Positions 19,945-28,936 of a stretch of 64,000 bases of DNA are shown here, piece by piece. The stretch covers positions 1 to 64,000 of the forward strand of contig QHSP01000023.1 in NCBI GenBank assembly GCA_003220495.1, read 5' to 3'. A program made the position numbers and the translations under genes. Origin of the DNA: Candidatus Rokuibacteriota bacterium. GTDB lineage: Bacteria > Methylomirabilota > Methylomirabilia > Rokubacteriales > CSP1-6. The notes beneath the pieces were generated by a model. The model saw only the letters and a program-made list of their open reading frames with translations. It did no database searches and was not told where the DNA came from. The first letter of the stretch is position 1. Every line of letters begins with the position of its first letter.

Positions 19945-21014
19945 GGGAGCACCGGCCCGGCGGCGACCAGGCGCCATCGCGTGCCGCCGCGCTGGAAGGT
20001 GAGCGCCCAGGGCGTGTGCTCCGCCGTCGCCGCCACCGAGACCGACTGGGGGTTGGTGGCGTTGTCGGCGGCGTCGCACGCGGCATCGGGCCGCAAGGTG
20101 GACGGCAGCCGACGACGGATCTGCGCGTCGGCCACGAGCTTCGCCAGGCTCGCCTCGTCCCCCGCCGCCAGCGCGTCGAAGAGCTGGGCCACCGTCGCTC
20201 TGAGCTCCCGGTGCCAGGCGTTGACCTCCCGCCCGGGTCGACGCACGAGCGTGCCGCTCTCGGGCGCGGCGCGGAACACCGCCTCGGCCTCGGTCTGTCC
20301 CTCGCACCCGGGTGTGTGGCCGGGATAGTCGGGCTCGTAGCGGACGCGGATCTCGCCGCCGCGCACCGAGTACCCGCGCACCATCAGCCCCTCGGGAAAC
20401 AGGTCGGTCGAGGACCAGACGACGCGGAGGTCGTCGCCGTGCTGGCGCACGACGTCGAGCCGGAGCGCGCGGATGCCCCGACCGGTGGTCGGTCCTTCCC
20501 ATGCGGCGACGAACTGGGCGGCGCCGCCGGGCGCCGAAGCCCACGGATACACGACGGGGCGACCGTCGCGCGAGAGCGTCGCCAGGAGCGCGGCTTCTCC
20601 GCCGAGTCGCCCGTACACGCGCACCGAGTTGACGCCGGGCACGTCGCTCATCTGGAAGGCGCCGACCATGAGGCGGCCGACGCGAACGACGTCCACCGCG
20701 GCGGCGCCCCAGGCCTCGCCGAACGCGTCGAGTCGATCCTGGAGGAAGCCGGTCGAGGCGTAGAAGCCGCCGGTCCCGAGGCTCTCGACGATCTCCTCGT
20801 CGAGGAGCGCGTACATCTCGCGATAGGCGTCGGGCGAACCGTCGGGCGCGCCGTGTCCGAGCGACCGAGCGCGCCCGAGCGTGCGGAACTGGTCGAGCCG
20901 ATCGACCGGGCCGGCCGCGTCCGGCCGGTCGGTCACGAGGGCGGCGGTGCCGAGCATCGCGAGGCCGGCGAGCAATTTCCGCGTCCTGCCACCAGTTAGC
21001 CGGCTCACGCGCAT
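19941..21014 (-). CDS. Hypothetical protein with N-terminal hydrophobic segment
   Basis: MRVSRLTGGRTRKLLAGLAMLGTAALV leader; overlaps valS GTG start by 4 nt; no family recognised. Confidence 0.6.
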   Translation of the reverse strand: MRVSRLTGGRTRKLLAGLAMLGTAALVTDRPDAAGPVDRLDQFRTLGRARSLGHGAPDGSPDAYREMYALLDEEIVESLGTGGFYASTGFLQDRLDAFGEAWGAAAVDVVRVGRLMVGAFQMSDVPGVNSVRVYGRLGGEAALLATLSRDGRPVVYPWASAPGGAAQFVAAWEGPTTGRGIRALRLDVVRQHGDDLRVVWSSTDLFPEGLMVRGYSVRGGEIRVRYEPDYPGHTPGCEGQTEAEAVFRAAPESGTLVRRPGREVNAWHRELRATVAQLFDALAAGDEASLAKLVADAQIRRRLPSTLRPDAACDAADNATNPQSVSVAATAEHTPWALTFQRGGTRWRLVAAGPVLP

Positions 21015-21030
21015 ATGGTACAACAGACTC

Positions 21031-23394
21031 GTGCGGTTCCCGGTCCTCGATCGGTACATCGCGCGCGAGCTGGTCTCGCCGTTCGCGTTCAGCTGCGCGT
21101 TGTTGACGTTCTTCCTGGTCATCGATCGGATCTACCACCTCACCGACCTCGTGATCACGAAGGGCGTCCCCTTCTATCTCGTGATGCAGCTGCTCGTGAT
21201 CATGCTGCCGTCGTTCCTGGCGCACACGCTCCCGATGGCGCTGCTGGTCGCGGTACTGCTCGCCGGCGGTCGGCTGGCGAGCGACCTGGAGATCGTCGCG
21301 TGCAAGGCGGCGGGCGTGAGCGCGCTGCGGTTGTTCCGTCCGGTCCTGGCGGCATCGCTGCTGATCACGGTGGTGACCGCGTGGCTGACGTTGATGGTGA
21401 ATCCGGCGGCGAACGGCGAGTTCCAGCGGCAGCTGTTCCGGATCGTGCAGGCCCGGGCGGCCAGTGGGCTGCAGGAGCGAGTGTTCAATTCGACGTTCGG
21501 CGACCTGACGATTTACGTGGAGGACGTGAGCGCCTCGCAGGTGGCCCTGCGCGGCCTCCTGGTGTCGGACGAGCGCGATCCCACGCTGTCGCGCATCATC
21601 TCCGCGCGGGAGGGCCGGCTGCTCACGGACGAGGCCAACCGACGCATCACGCTCCGCATGCTGAACGGCGCGGTCAACGAGGCCGATATCCTGCCGGTCG
21701 ACGTGCCGAAGGCGACGACGGTGGACGCGCCCTCGCCGACCGGCGGCGCGGCCGGCGCCTCGCGCTATCGCTACACGCTCTTCGACATCTACGACATGAG
21801 CCTGTCCGTCGATTCTCCGCTGAAGGGCGCGCCGCGGGTCGAGAAGCCCGAAAAGGATCTCTCCCTCCCGGATCTCGGGGCGAAAATCGCCGAGTATCGG
21901 AACGATCCACACAGCCGGGCGCCGTTCGAGATCGAGCGCCACAAGCGCTACGCGCTGCCGATCGCCGCGCTGGTCTTCGGGCTGGTGGCGTTTCCTCTGG
22001 CAATCCGCTCGCACCGCGGCGGCCGGAGCATCGCCCTGGTCGGCAGCCTGGCGATCCTGGTCACCTATTACCTGACGATGACGTCGCTCGAGGGCGCGGC
22101 GCTGCGCACCCGCATCCCCGCGGCCGTCGCGATCTGGTCGGCGAACGTGGTGTTCGGCGTCGTGGGGCTCGGGCTCCTGATCGCGACCGCGCGGGAGTGG
22201 CGGTGGCCGGCGATGCCGGCGGTGTGGCGCCTCCTGGAGGCGCTGCGGCGCGCGCTGCCCGGACGTCCGTCCTGGCGCCCCCGCCACCACCAGACGGGCG
22301 GGCCGCGCGACTCCACGCACATCATCGATCGGTACCTCGTGCGCGAGTACATCGCGTTCATGGGCATCGGGCTCGCGGTGGCGGCGGCCCTGTTCATCGT
22401 GATCGATCTGGTCAAGACCCTGGACAAATATCTCCGGGTGAAGCCGCCGCTGATCTACATCCTCGAGCACTTCGCCTACCGGCTACCGGCGGCGCTCCAC
22501 GACGGGCTTCCGGTCGTCATGCTCGTGGCGACGATCTTCCTGTTCCTCACCCTGAGCCGCTACCACGAGCTGACCGCGCTCAAGGCGGCGGGCGTGAGCC
22601 TGTACCGCGTCAGCGCGCCGGTGCTGGGGGTAGGGCTGCTGGTGGCGATCGGGGCCGGGCTCTTCCAGGAGCTGGCCTTGCCCGTGCTCAACGAGCGCGG
22701 AGACGAAGTGGACCGCGTGAAAATCCGAGGGCAGGCGCCGAAACACCTGCAGTCGCGCCAGCGGTTGTGGGTGCGGAGCGCGGACACGCGGTTCTACCGG
22801 GTCGAGCTCTTGAACCCGGGGACGAACGATCTCTACGGCGTGACGATCCTGGAGCTGGACCGGGAGTTTCGGCTGACCGGGCGGCTCGACGCGCGGCGGG
22901 CGCACTGGACGGCCGGGGGCTGGGAGCTGAGCGAAGGGGCGTACCGAGAAGTCGAGGCCGACGGCAAGGTCCAGACGGTGCCGTTCGGGTGGACGGCGCT
23001 CGATCTGAAGGAGGAGCTGGAAGACTTCTTGCGGATCCAGAAGCCCGTGAGCACGATGAGCTTCTGGGAGCTCCGGGATTACATCGGGCAGCTGGAGGCC
23101 GCGGGGTTCCAGATCCGGAAGTACCTGGTCGAGCTCTATTCGAAGCTGTCGTTTCCGCTCGTGAATCTGGTGATGGTGCTCGTGGCGATCCCGTTCGCGC
23201 TGCAGTCACCGCGCGGGGGACGCCTGTTCGGGATCGGCCTGGCGATCATGATCATGGCCGGCTACCTGGTGGTCCACTACGTGGCGCTGGCGTTCGCGCG
23301 CGCGGACCTGCTGCCGCCGCTGATCGCGGCGTGGACCGCCAACGTGATCTTCATGGGCCTCGGCGTCTCGCTCCTGCTGCGCGCCCGTACCTGA
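21031..23394 (+). CDS. LPS export ABC permease, LptF and LptG fused in one polypeptide (787 aa)
   Basis: N half VRFPVLDRYIARELVSPFAFSCALL...(LptF/G family); C half THIIDRYLVREYIAFMG...SLLLRART (second LptF/G family domain) in the same uninterrupted frame. Confidence 0.9.
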   Translation: MRFPVLDRYIARELVSPFAFSCALLTFFLVIDRIYHLTDLVITKGVPFYLVMQLLVIMLPSFLAHTLPMALLVAVLLAGGRLASDLEIVACKAAGVSALRLFRPVLAASLLITVVTAWLTLMVNPAANGEFQRQLFRIVQARAASGLQERVFNSTFGDLTIYVEDVSASQVALRGLLVSDERDPTLSRIISAREGRLLTDEANRRITLRMLNGAVNEADILPVDVPKATTVDAPSPTGGAAGASRYRYTLFDIYDMSLSVDSPLKGAPRVEKPEKDLSLPDLGAKIAEYRNDPHSRAPFEIERHKRYALPIAALVFGLVAFPLAIRSHRGGRSIALVGSLAILVTYYLTMTSLEGAALRTRIPAAVAIWSANVVFGVVGLGLLIATAREWRWPAMPAVWRLLEALRRALPGRPSWRPRHHQTGGPRDSTHIIDRYLVREYIAFMGIGLAVAAALFIVIDLVKTLDKYLRVKPPLIYILEHFAYRLPAALHDGLPVVMLVATIFLFLTLSRYHELTALKAAGVSLYRVSAPVLGVGLLVAIGAGLFQELALPVLNERGDEVDRVKIRGQAPKHLQSRQRLWVRSADTRFYRVELLNPGTNDLYGVTILELDREFRLTGRLDARRAHWTAGGWELSEGAYREVEADGKVQTVPFGWTALDLKEELEDFLRIQKPVSTMSFWELRDYIGQLEAAGFQIRKYLVELYSKLSFPLVNLVMVLVAIPFALQSPRGGRLFGIGLAIMIMAGYLVVHYVALAFARADLLPPLIAAWTANVIFMGLGVSLLLRART

Positions 23395-23407
23395 GCCCGC
23401 TGTCCCG

Positions 23408-23436
23408 TTGACAGTTCCCCCGGTCCGCCGCATCAT
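23408..23436 (+). promoter_or_regulatory. Candidate sigma-70 promoter upstream of panE-like gene
   Basis: TTGACA-N17-CATCAT. Confidence 0.4.
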
Positions 23437-23475
23437 TCGACAGCAATTCCTTCACCACCACTCGGAGAGAACTCG

Positions 23476-24504
23476 ATGACGATTTCGGTGTGCGGCGCCG
23501 GTGCGATCGGCGGCGTGACCGGCGCGGCGCTCGCCCGAGCCGGCCACGACGTCCTGCTCGTCGATCGCGCGGAGGACCACGTGGCGGCGATGAATGTTCA
23601 CGGGCTGACCATCGAGAGCCGTGAGGGCTCGATCACCGTGCCGGTTCGCGCGATCTCGCCGGACGCGCTCGGCTCCGAGCTCGGTCTGGTGCTCCTGGCC
23701 GTCAAGTCGCAGGACACGCCGGCGGCGCTCGAGATCCTGGCGCCTCGCCTGGCCGCGACCGGCGCGATCGTGTCGCTGCAGAACGGGCTCAACGAGGAGC
23801 TCATCGCCGCGAAGGTGGGCGCCGCGCGCACGGTCGGATGCCTGGTGAACTGGGCCGCGGACTGGATCGCGCCGGGCCGGATTCTCCACGGCGGTCACGG
23901 CGCCCTCGTGCTCGGCGAGCTCGACGGGCGCCTGAGCGACCGTGTCCAGGGTCTCGCAAAGCTTCTCACCGCGGTGGCGCCGACCGAGGTCACCGACAAC
24001 GTCCTCGGCTACACGTGGGCCAAGCACGTGTACGGCGCCTTGCTGGTGGCAACCGCCGTCGTCGACGCGCACGTCTACGAGGTGGTCGAGCGCTCGCCCG
24101 AGGTGCAGCACATGCTCGTCGCGCTCGTCAGCGAGAACATGCGCGTCGCGGAAGCCGCCGGCATCCGGCTCGAGCCCTTTGACGAGTACTCCCCCGCCGA
24201 TTACCGCGCCGCCGCGCGCGGGGACGTGGCCGCCCGGCAGCGGGCCATGGCGGTCATCGGCCAGCACTATCGCCAGCACACGAAGACCAAGACCGGCATC
24301 TGGCGCGATCTCGTCGTGCGCCGGCGCAAGACCGAGGTCGGCGCGCTCCTCGGCGCGACGGTGGCCAAGGCCGGGACGCTCGGCATCGGGATGCCGCTGA
24401 CCGAGCGGCTCATCGCGATGATCGAGGAGCTCGAGCTTGGCCGGCGCGTCATGAGCTGGGCCAACATCGACGAGCTGGTGGCGGCCAGCCGGAGGAGCGC
24501 ATGA
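23476..24504 (+). CDS. 2-dehydropantoate 2-reductase (ketopantoate reductase) family protein
   Basis: ISVCGAGAIGGVTGAALARAGHDVLLVDR, SLQNGLNEE; ApbA/PanE architecture. Confidence 0.88.
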   Translation: MTISVCGAGAIGGVTGAALARAGHDVLLVDRAEDHVAAMNVHGLTIESREGSITVPVRAISPDALGSELGLVLLAVKSQDTPAALEILAPRLAATGAIVSLQNGLNEELIAAKVGAARTVGCLVNWAADWIAPGRILHGGHGALVLGELDGRLSDRVQGLAKLLTAVAPTEVTDNVLGYTWAKHVYGALLVATAVVDAHVYEVVERSPEVQHMLVALVSENMRVAEAAGIRLEPFDEYSPADYRAAARGDVAARQRAMAVIGQHYRQHTKTKTGIWRDLVVRRRKTEVGALLGATVAKAGTLGIGMPLTERLIAMIEELELGRRVMSWANIDELVAASRRSA

Positions 24505-26240
24505 CGGCCGCGTGGGACTATCGCGATCCGCTGGAGCCGGCGCTGTCCGCCCAGATCTCGGACAAGACCCTCATGGAGCACGTGCGGACGATCGGCTCGC
24601 TCGAGCGCGAGTCGGGCAGCCCGGGCGAGGCACAGGCCTTCGACTACATCGAGCGAGTCTTGAAGTCCTATGGGGTCGAGGTGGAGCGGCGCGACATCGA
24701 CGCCTACATCAGCTTGCCGCTCGAGGGGCGCGTGCACGTCCCGGATGCGGCCGCCATCGAGGGGCTCACGCACTCGTTCTCGACCTCGGTGGAGGCGCTC
24801 GAGGGCGAGCTCGTGGACGTCGGCGACGGGCGTCCCGCCGATTTCGCGCGCGCCAACGCCGCGGGCAAGATCGCGCTCATCAACGGGCTTCCCGCCCCCG
24901 GCCGCGCCTGGGCCGCGCAGCAGGCCGGGACGCTCGGCCAGATCTTCGTCTTGATGGACCATCTCCACAACATGATCGTGACGACGATCTGGGGCACGCC
25001 GTCGCCGGACACGGCGTGGCGGGTCCCGGCGGTCCCGTGCCTCTCGGTGCTCGGCGCCGACGGCCAGCGGCTGCGCGCGCTCCTGGCGAGGGGCCCGCTG
25101 AAGGTGCGGCTGACCACGCGCGTGCGCACGGGCTGGATGGCGATTCCGCATCTGGTCGGCGAGCTGATCGGACGTCACGAGGACCGGTTTGTCCTGTTCT
25201 CCGGCCACGTCGATTCGTGGCACTACGGCGCGATGGACAACGGGACCGCGAACGCCACGATGCTCGAGGTGGCGCGACTGCTCGCCGGCCGGCGCGATGC
25301 GCTCCGCCGCGGCATCCGGTTCGCGTTCTGGTCCGGGCACTCGCACGGCCGCTACGCCGGCTCGGCGTGGTACGCCGATCACGCGTGGCGTGAGCTGCAC
25401 CAGCGCTGCGTGCTCCACCTCAACGTGGACTCGACCGGCGCGCGCGGCGCCACCGACTACTCCGTGCTGCACGCGACGGAGGACGCGCAGCGCTTCGCCG
25501 AGACGGTCGTGGCCGACGTCACGGGCCAGCGGAGCCGCGGCCGGCGCTTCTCGCGCGCGGGCGACCAGTCGTTCTGGGGCGCCGGAGTGCCGTCGGCCTT
25601 CATGTCGCTCTCGGGGCTGCCCAAGCAGGACACGGACCTGTCGCGCGCCATGGAGCGTCTGGTCGGGAGCGCCGGCTTCCCGTGGTGGTGGCACACCAAG
25701 GACGACACGATCGACAAGATCGACGCCGATGTGCTGGTGCTGGACACCAGGGTCTATCTCGCCTCCGCGCTGCGCTGGCTGAACGCGCCCGTGCTGCCCC
25801 TCGACCACGGCCGTGCCGCGCGGGGGCTGCTCGCCGAGCTGGAGACTTTGCTGGTGACCGCCGGGGCTCGATTCGATCTGGCGCCCGCGATCGACGCCGC
25901 CCGCGCGCTGGTCGATCGGCTCGACCGGGTCGCCGCCGCGCTGGCCGCGGTCGATGCCGCGGCGCCGGCGGCGCGGCTCGACGCGGTCAACCGCGGGCTG
26001 ATGCGGCTCTCGCGCGCGCTCGTGCCGCTCAGCTACACGAGTGGCGACCGGTTCACTCACGATCTGGCGCTGCCGCTTCCGCCGCTCGCCGGGCTCCAGC
26101 GCGTGCGCGAGCTGACGGCGCTCGATCCCGACACCGACGCGTTCAAGTTCGCGCGGGCGGCGCTCGTTCGCGAGCGCAACCGCGCGGTTCACGCCTTCGA
26201 CACCGCCGCCTCGGCGGCCGACGACCTCCTGCATCAATGA
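24501..26240 (+). CDS. M28-family peptidase homologue with altered catalytic motif
   Basis: PA-like insert, FSGHVDSWHYGAMDNGTANAT, LNVDSTG, WWWHTKDDTIDKID; canonical EE replaced (WSGHSHGRYAGS). Confidence 0.82.
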   Translation: MTAAWDYRDPLEPALSAQISDKTLMEHVRTIGSLERESGSPGEAQAFDYIERVLKSYGVEVERRDIDAYISLPLEGRVHVPDAAAIEGLTHSFSTSVEALEGELVDVGDGRPADFARANAAGKIALINGLPAPGRAWAAQQAGTLGQIFVLMDHLHNMIVTTIWGTPSPDTAWRVPAVPCLSVLGADGQRLRALLARGPLKVRLTTRVRTGWMAIPHLVGELIGRHEDRFVLFSGHVDSWHYGAMDNGTANATMLEVARLLAGRRDALRRGIRFAFWSGHSHGRYAGSAWYADHAWRELHQRCVLHLNVDSTGARGATDYSVLHATEDAQRFAETVVADVTGQRSRGRRFSRAGDQSFWGAGVPSAFMSLSGLPKQDTDLSRAMERLVGSAGFPWWWHTKDDTIDKIDADVLVLDTRVYLASALRWLNAPVLPLDHGRAARGLLAELETLLVTAGARFDLAPAIDAARALVDRLDRVAAALAAVDAAAPAARLDAVNRGLMRLSRALVPLSYTSGDRFTHDLALPLPPLAGLQRVRELTALDPDTDAFKFARAALVRERNRAVHAFDTAASAADDLLHQ

Positions 26241-26278
26241 CCGAGCCGAGACGCGACTCGAGACCAAGGAGCCAGCGC

Positions 26279-27868
26279 ATGAGACCGACTCTCCGTTCAC
26301 GATTTCTGACCGGGTGCCTCGTGCTGGGGCTCGCGGCGGCGCTCGTCCCCGCGGCCGACGCGCAGAAGCGCGGCGGGACCCTGACGATCGTCCGGCCGAC
26401 GGACCCCGTCTCGCTCGACCCGAATCTCGAGACCACGGCGCCGGGCGCCTGGGTCTACTTCAACATGCTCGAGGGGCTCCTGACGCTCGACGAGAAGATG
26501 CAGGTCAAGCCGGCGCTCGCGACGTCGTACGAGGTCATGTCGCCGACGAAGGTGCGCTTCAAGCTCCGGCCGGGCGTGAAATTCCACGATGGCACGCCGT
26601 TCAACGCGGTGGCGGTGAAGTTCACGTTCGACCGGGCGCTGCGAGGCACCCCGCCGGCGCGCTGGGCCAGCCTGGCGGGCTCGCTCGACGGCGCCGAGGT
26701 GGTCGACGACCTGACGGTCGACGTCGTCACCAAGGAGCCCTACGGCCCGATCCTCCGCACCCTGGCGATGTACTGCATGGGCATGGTCTCGCCGACCGCC
26801 GTGCAGAAGATGGGCTCGGATTTCAGCCGGGCGCCGGTGGGCACCGGACCGTTCAAGTTCGTCGAGTGGAAGACCAACACCCACGTGATCATCGAGCGCA
26901 ACCCGGACTACTGGGGCGACAAGGCGCTCGTCGACCGCGTCGTCTTCAAGGTCGTGCCCGAGGAAGGGGCGCGCATGATCGCGCTCCAGACCGGGGACGC
27001 CGACATGGTGCTGTTCCCCTCGCCCGCGCAGCTCCCGGCGCTCCGCCGTGACTCGAAGTTCACCGTGCACGAGACCACCGGCATCCGCGTCGTCTTCGCC
27101 GGCCTCCACGCCGGGATGCCGCCGCTCGACGACGTGCGAGTGCGGCAGGCGCTGCTGCACGCGGTCGATCGCAAGGCGATCCTCGACAACATCATGGAGG
27201 GCTCGGCGGGGCCGGCGCTCGGCGTCCTGGCGCCCGGCGTGTTCGGCTTCAAGGACATGCAGCTCGACCGCCTCTATCCGTTCGATCGCGCCAAGGCCAA
27301 GGCGCTCCTGACGCAGGCCGGCTGGACGCCGGGACCCGACGGGATCATGGTCAAGGGCGGTCAGCGGCTGTCACTCTCGTGGCTGGCCGCGCGCGGCCGC
27401 TATCCCAAGGACGGCGAGATCACCGAGGCGATCCAGGCCATGTTCAAGGAGGTCGGCGTCGAGGCGAAGGTGCAGATCCTCGAGTGGGCCGCCGTGTTCC
27501 AGCAGGTCCGCGCCGCCACTCTCAATCACCACATGTTCACGCTCGGCTGGGTGACGTCCAACGCCGACGCGGACTACTCGCTCTACGCGCTCTTCCACAG
27601 CAAGCAGGTGCCGCCGGTGGGCTGGAACACCTCGCGCTACGCGAACGCTCGGGTTGACACGCTCGTCGAGCAGGCGCGGCGCAGCCTGAACCAGACCGAG
27701 CGCGAGAAGCTCTACGGCGAGGTCCAGGACATCCTCGCCAAGGAGATGGTGTGGATCCCGGTCTACACGACCAAGGAAATCATCGTCTCGCGCGCCGGCG
27801 TGAAGGGCTTCCACATCCACCCGGTCGAGTACAATCTGACCCTCTCGAAGAGCTGGATCGACAAGTAG
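26279..27868 (+). CDS. ABC transporter substrate-binding protein (SBP family 5, peptide/nickel type)
   Basis: Signal peptide, KRGGTLTIVRPTDPVSLDPNLE, NPDYWGDKALVDRVVFKVV. Confidence 0.93.
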   Translation: MRPTLRSRFLTGCLVLGLAAALVPAADAQKRGGTLTIVRPTDPVSLDPNLETTAPGAWVYFNMLEGLLTLDEKMQVKPALATSYEVMSPTKVRFKLRPGVKFHDGTPFNAVAVKFTFDRALRGTPPARWASLAGSLDGAEVVDDLTVDVVTKEPYGPILRTLAMYCMGMVSPTAVQKMGSDFSRAPVGTGPFKFVEWKTNTHVIIERNPDYWGDKALVDRVVFKVVPEEGARMIALQTGDADMVLFPSPAQLPALRRDSKFTVHETTGIRVVFAGLHAGMPPLDDVRVRQALLHAVDRKAILDNIMEGSAGPALGVLAPGVFGFKDMQLDRLYPFDRAKAKALLTQAGWTPGPDGIMVKGGQRLSLSWLAARGRYPKDGEITEAIQAMFKEVGVEAKVQILEWAAVFQQVRAATLNHHMFTLGWVTSNADADYSLYALFHSKQVPPVGWNTSRYANARVDTLVEQARRSLNQTEREKLYGEVQDILAKEMVWIPVYTTKEIIVSRAGVKGFHIHPVEYNLTLSKSWIDK

Positions 27869-27890
27869 GCTTGCGTTCCGGAGGCGGCGG

Positions 27891-28811
27891 ATGTTGACGT
27901 TCATCGTCCGCCGCCTCCTCCTCGCCGTGCCGGTGCTGCTCGGCGTGGTGTTCGTGGTCATGCTGACGGTCGATCTCCTGCCGGGCGACGCGGTCACCCT
28001 GATGCTCGGCGAGCACGCGACGAAGGACGCGGTCGCCAGGCTCCGCGACCATCTCGGCCTGGACAAGCCGTTCCTCGTTCGCTATCTCGAATACGTCGGC
28101 CGCGTCGCGCGCGGCGACCTCGGCCGCTCGATCCAGCAGAACCGCCCGGTCGCCGCGGAGCTGGCCGACGCCTGGCCGGCGACCTTGCAGCTGACCGTCG
28201 CCGCGCTGGTGCTCGCGGCCGTCACCGGCATCGTGGCCGGCGTCGCCTCGGCCGTGTGGCCGAACTCACTGTTCGACGCGCTCGCGCGGCTCGGCTCGCT
28301 GTTCGGCCTCTCGATGCCGATCTTCTGGACCGGCCTGGTGCTGATCGTCGTCTTCTCCCTATGGCTCAACTGGCTCCCGGTCGGCGGGGCCGGCTCGCTG
28401 ACGCACCTGGTCCTGCCCGCGGTCACCCTGGCGCTCCCGTCGATCGCGATGATCGCGCGCATGACGCGCGCCGCGGTCCTCGATGTGCTGTACCAGGATT
28501 ACGTGCGGACGGCGCGTGCCAAGGGCGTGGGCGAGTTCCTGGTGCTCGGGCGCCACGCTCTCCGCAACGCCTTCATCCCGATCCTCACCCTGCTCGGCCT
28601 GCAATCGGGGCAGCTCATGGGCGGCGCCGTGCTCACCGAAACCGTCTTCGCGTGGCCAGGGCTCGGCCGTCTCATGGTCAAGGCGATCTTCGCGCGCGAC
28701 TACATCCTGCTGCAGGGCGCGGTGCTCGTCTTCGCGCTCGTGTTCGTCGTGATCAACCTCCTGGTCGATCTCTCGTACGGCCTGCTCGATCCTCGGATCG
28801 GCCGCCAATGA
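27891..28811 (+). CDS. ABC transporter permease, DppB type
   Basis: MLTFIVRRLLLAVPVLLGVVFVVM, DYVRTARAKGVGE EAA motif. Confidence 0.93.
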   Translation: MLTFIVRRLLLAVPVLLGVVFVVMLTVDLLPGDAVTLMLGEHATKDAVARLRDHLGLDKPFLVRYLEYVGRVARGDLGRSIQQNRPVAAELADAWPATLQLTVAALVLAAVTGIVAGVASAVWPNSLFDALARLGSLFGLSMPIFWTGLVLIVVFSLWLNWLPVGGAGSLTHLVLPAVTLALPSIAMIARMTRAAVLDVLYQDYVRTARAKGVGEFLVLGRHALRNAFIPILTLLGLQSGQLMGGAVLTETVFAWPGLGRLMVKAIFARDYILLQGAVLVFALVFVVINLLVDLSYGLLDPRIGRQ

Positions 28812-28813
28812 TG

Positions 28814-28930
28814 GTGTTGCGAGCCGCCGGCCGTCGCGGGGCTGGGGTCCCGCCGGCCGAGGCGAGCCGCTGGACAGTGTTGCGAGCCGCCGGCCGTCGC
28901 GGGGCTGGGGTCCCGCCGGCCGAGGCGAGC
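28814..28930 (+). repeat. Two perfect 54-bp direct repeats, 63-bp period, between permease genes
   Basis: GTGTTGCGAGCCGCCGGCCGTCGCGGGGCTGGGGTCCCGCCGGCCGAGGCGAGC at 28814-28867 and 28877-28930. Confidence 0.95.
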
Positions 28931-28936
28931 GTGTAA

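Noticed and set aside
17110-20328. 1072-aa ORF on + strand
   Set aside because: Antisense shadow of valS/birA, no recognisable domains
19945-22470. N-terminal ~840-aa extension of the valS ORF on - strand
   Set aside because: Runs antisense through lptFG and out of frame through the hypothetical gene; valS start at GTG 19944 fits the family and the stop/start overlap
21015-23411. 798-aa + strand ORF in another frame across lptFG
   Set aside because: Frame-shifted shadow; the other frame carries clear LptF/LptG sequence
23395-23475. tRNA or small RNA gene in short intergenic gaps
   Set aside because: Gaps are too short or lack cloverleaf and T-loop (GTTCRA) signatures; no tRNA could be supported anywhere in the window
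28814-28930. CRISPR-like tandem repeats
   Set aside because: Only two copies of a 54-bp unit with a 9-bp spacer; no cas genes, not a CRISPR array
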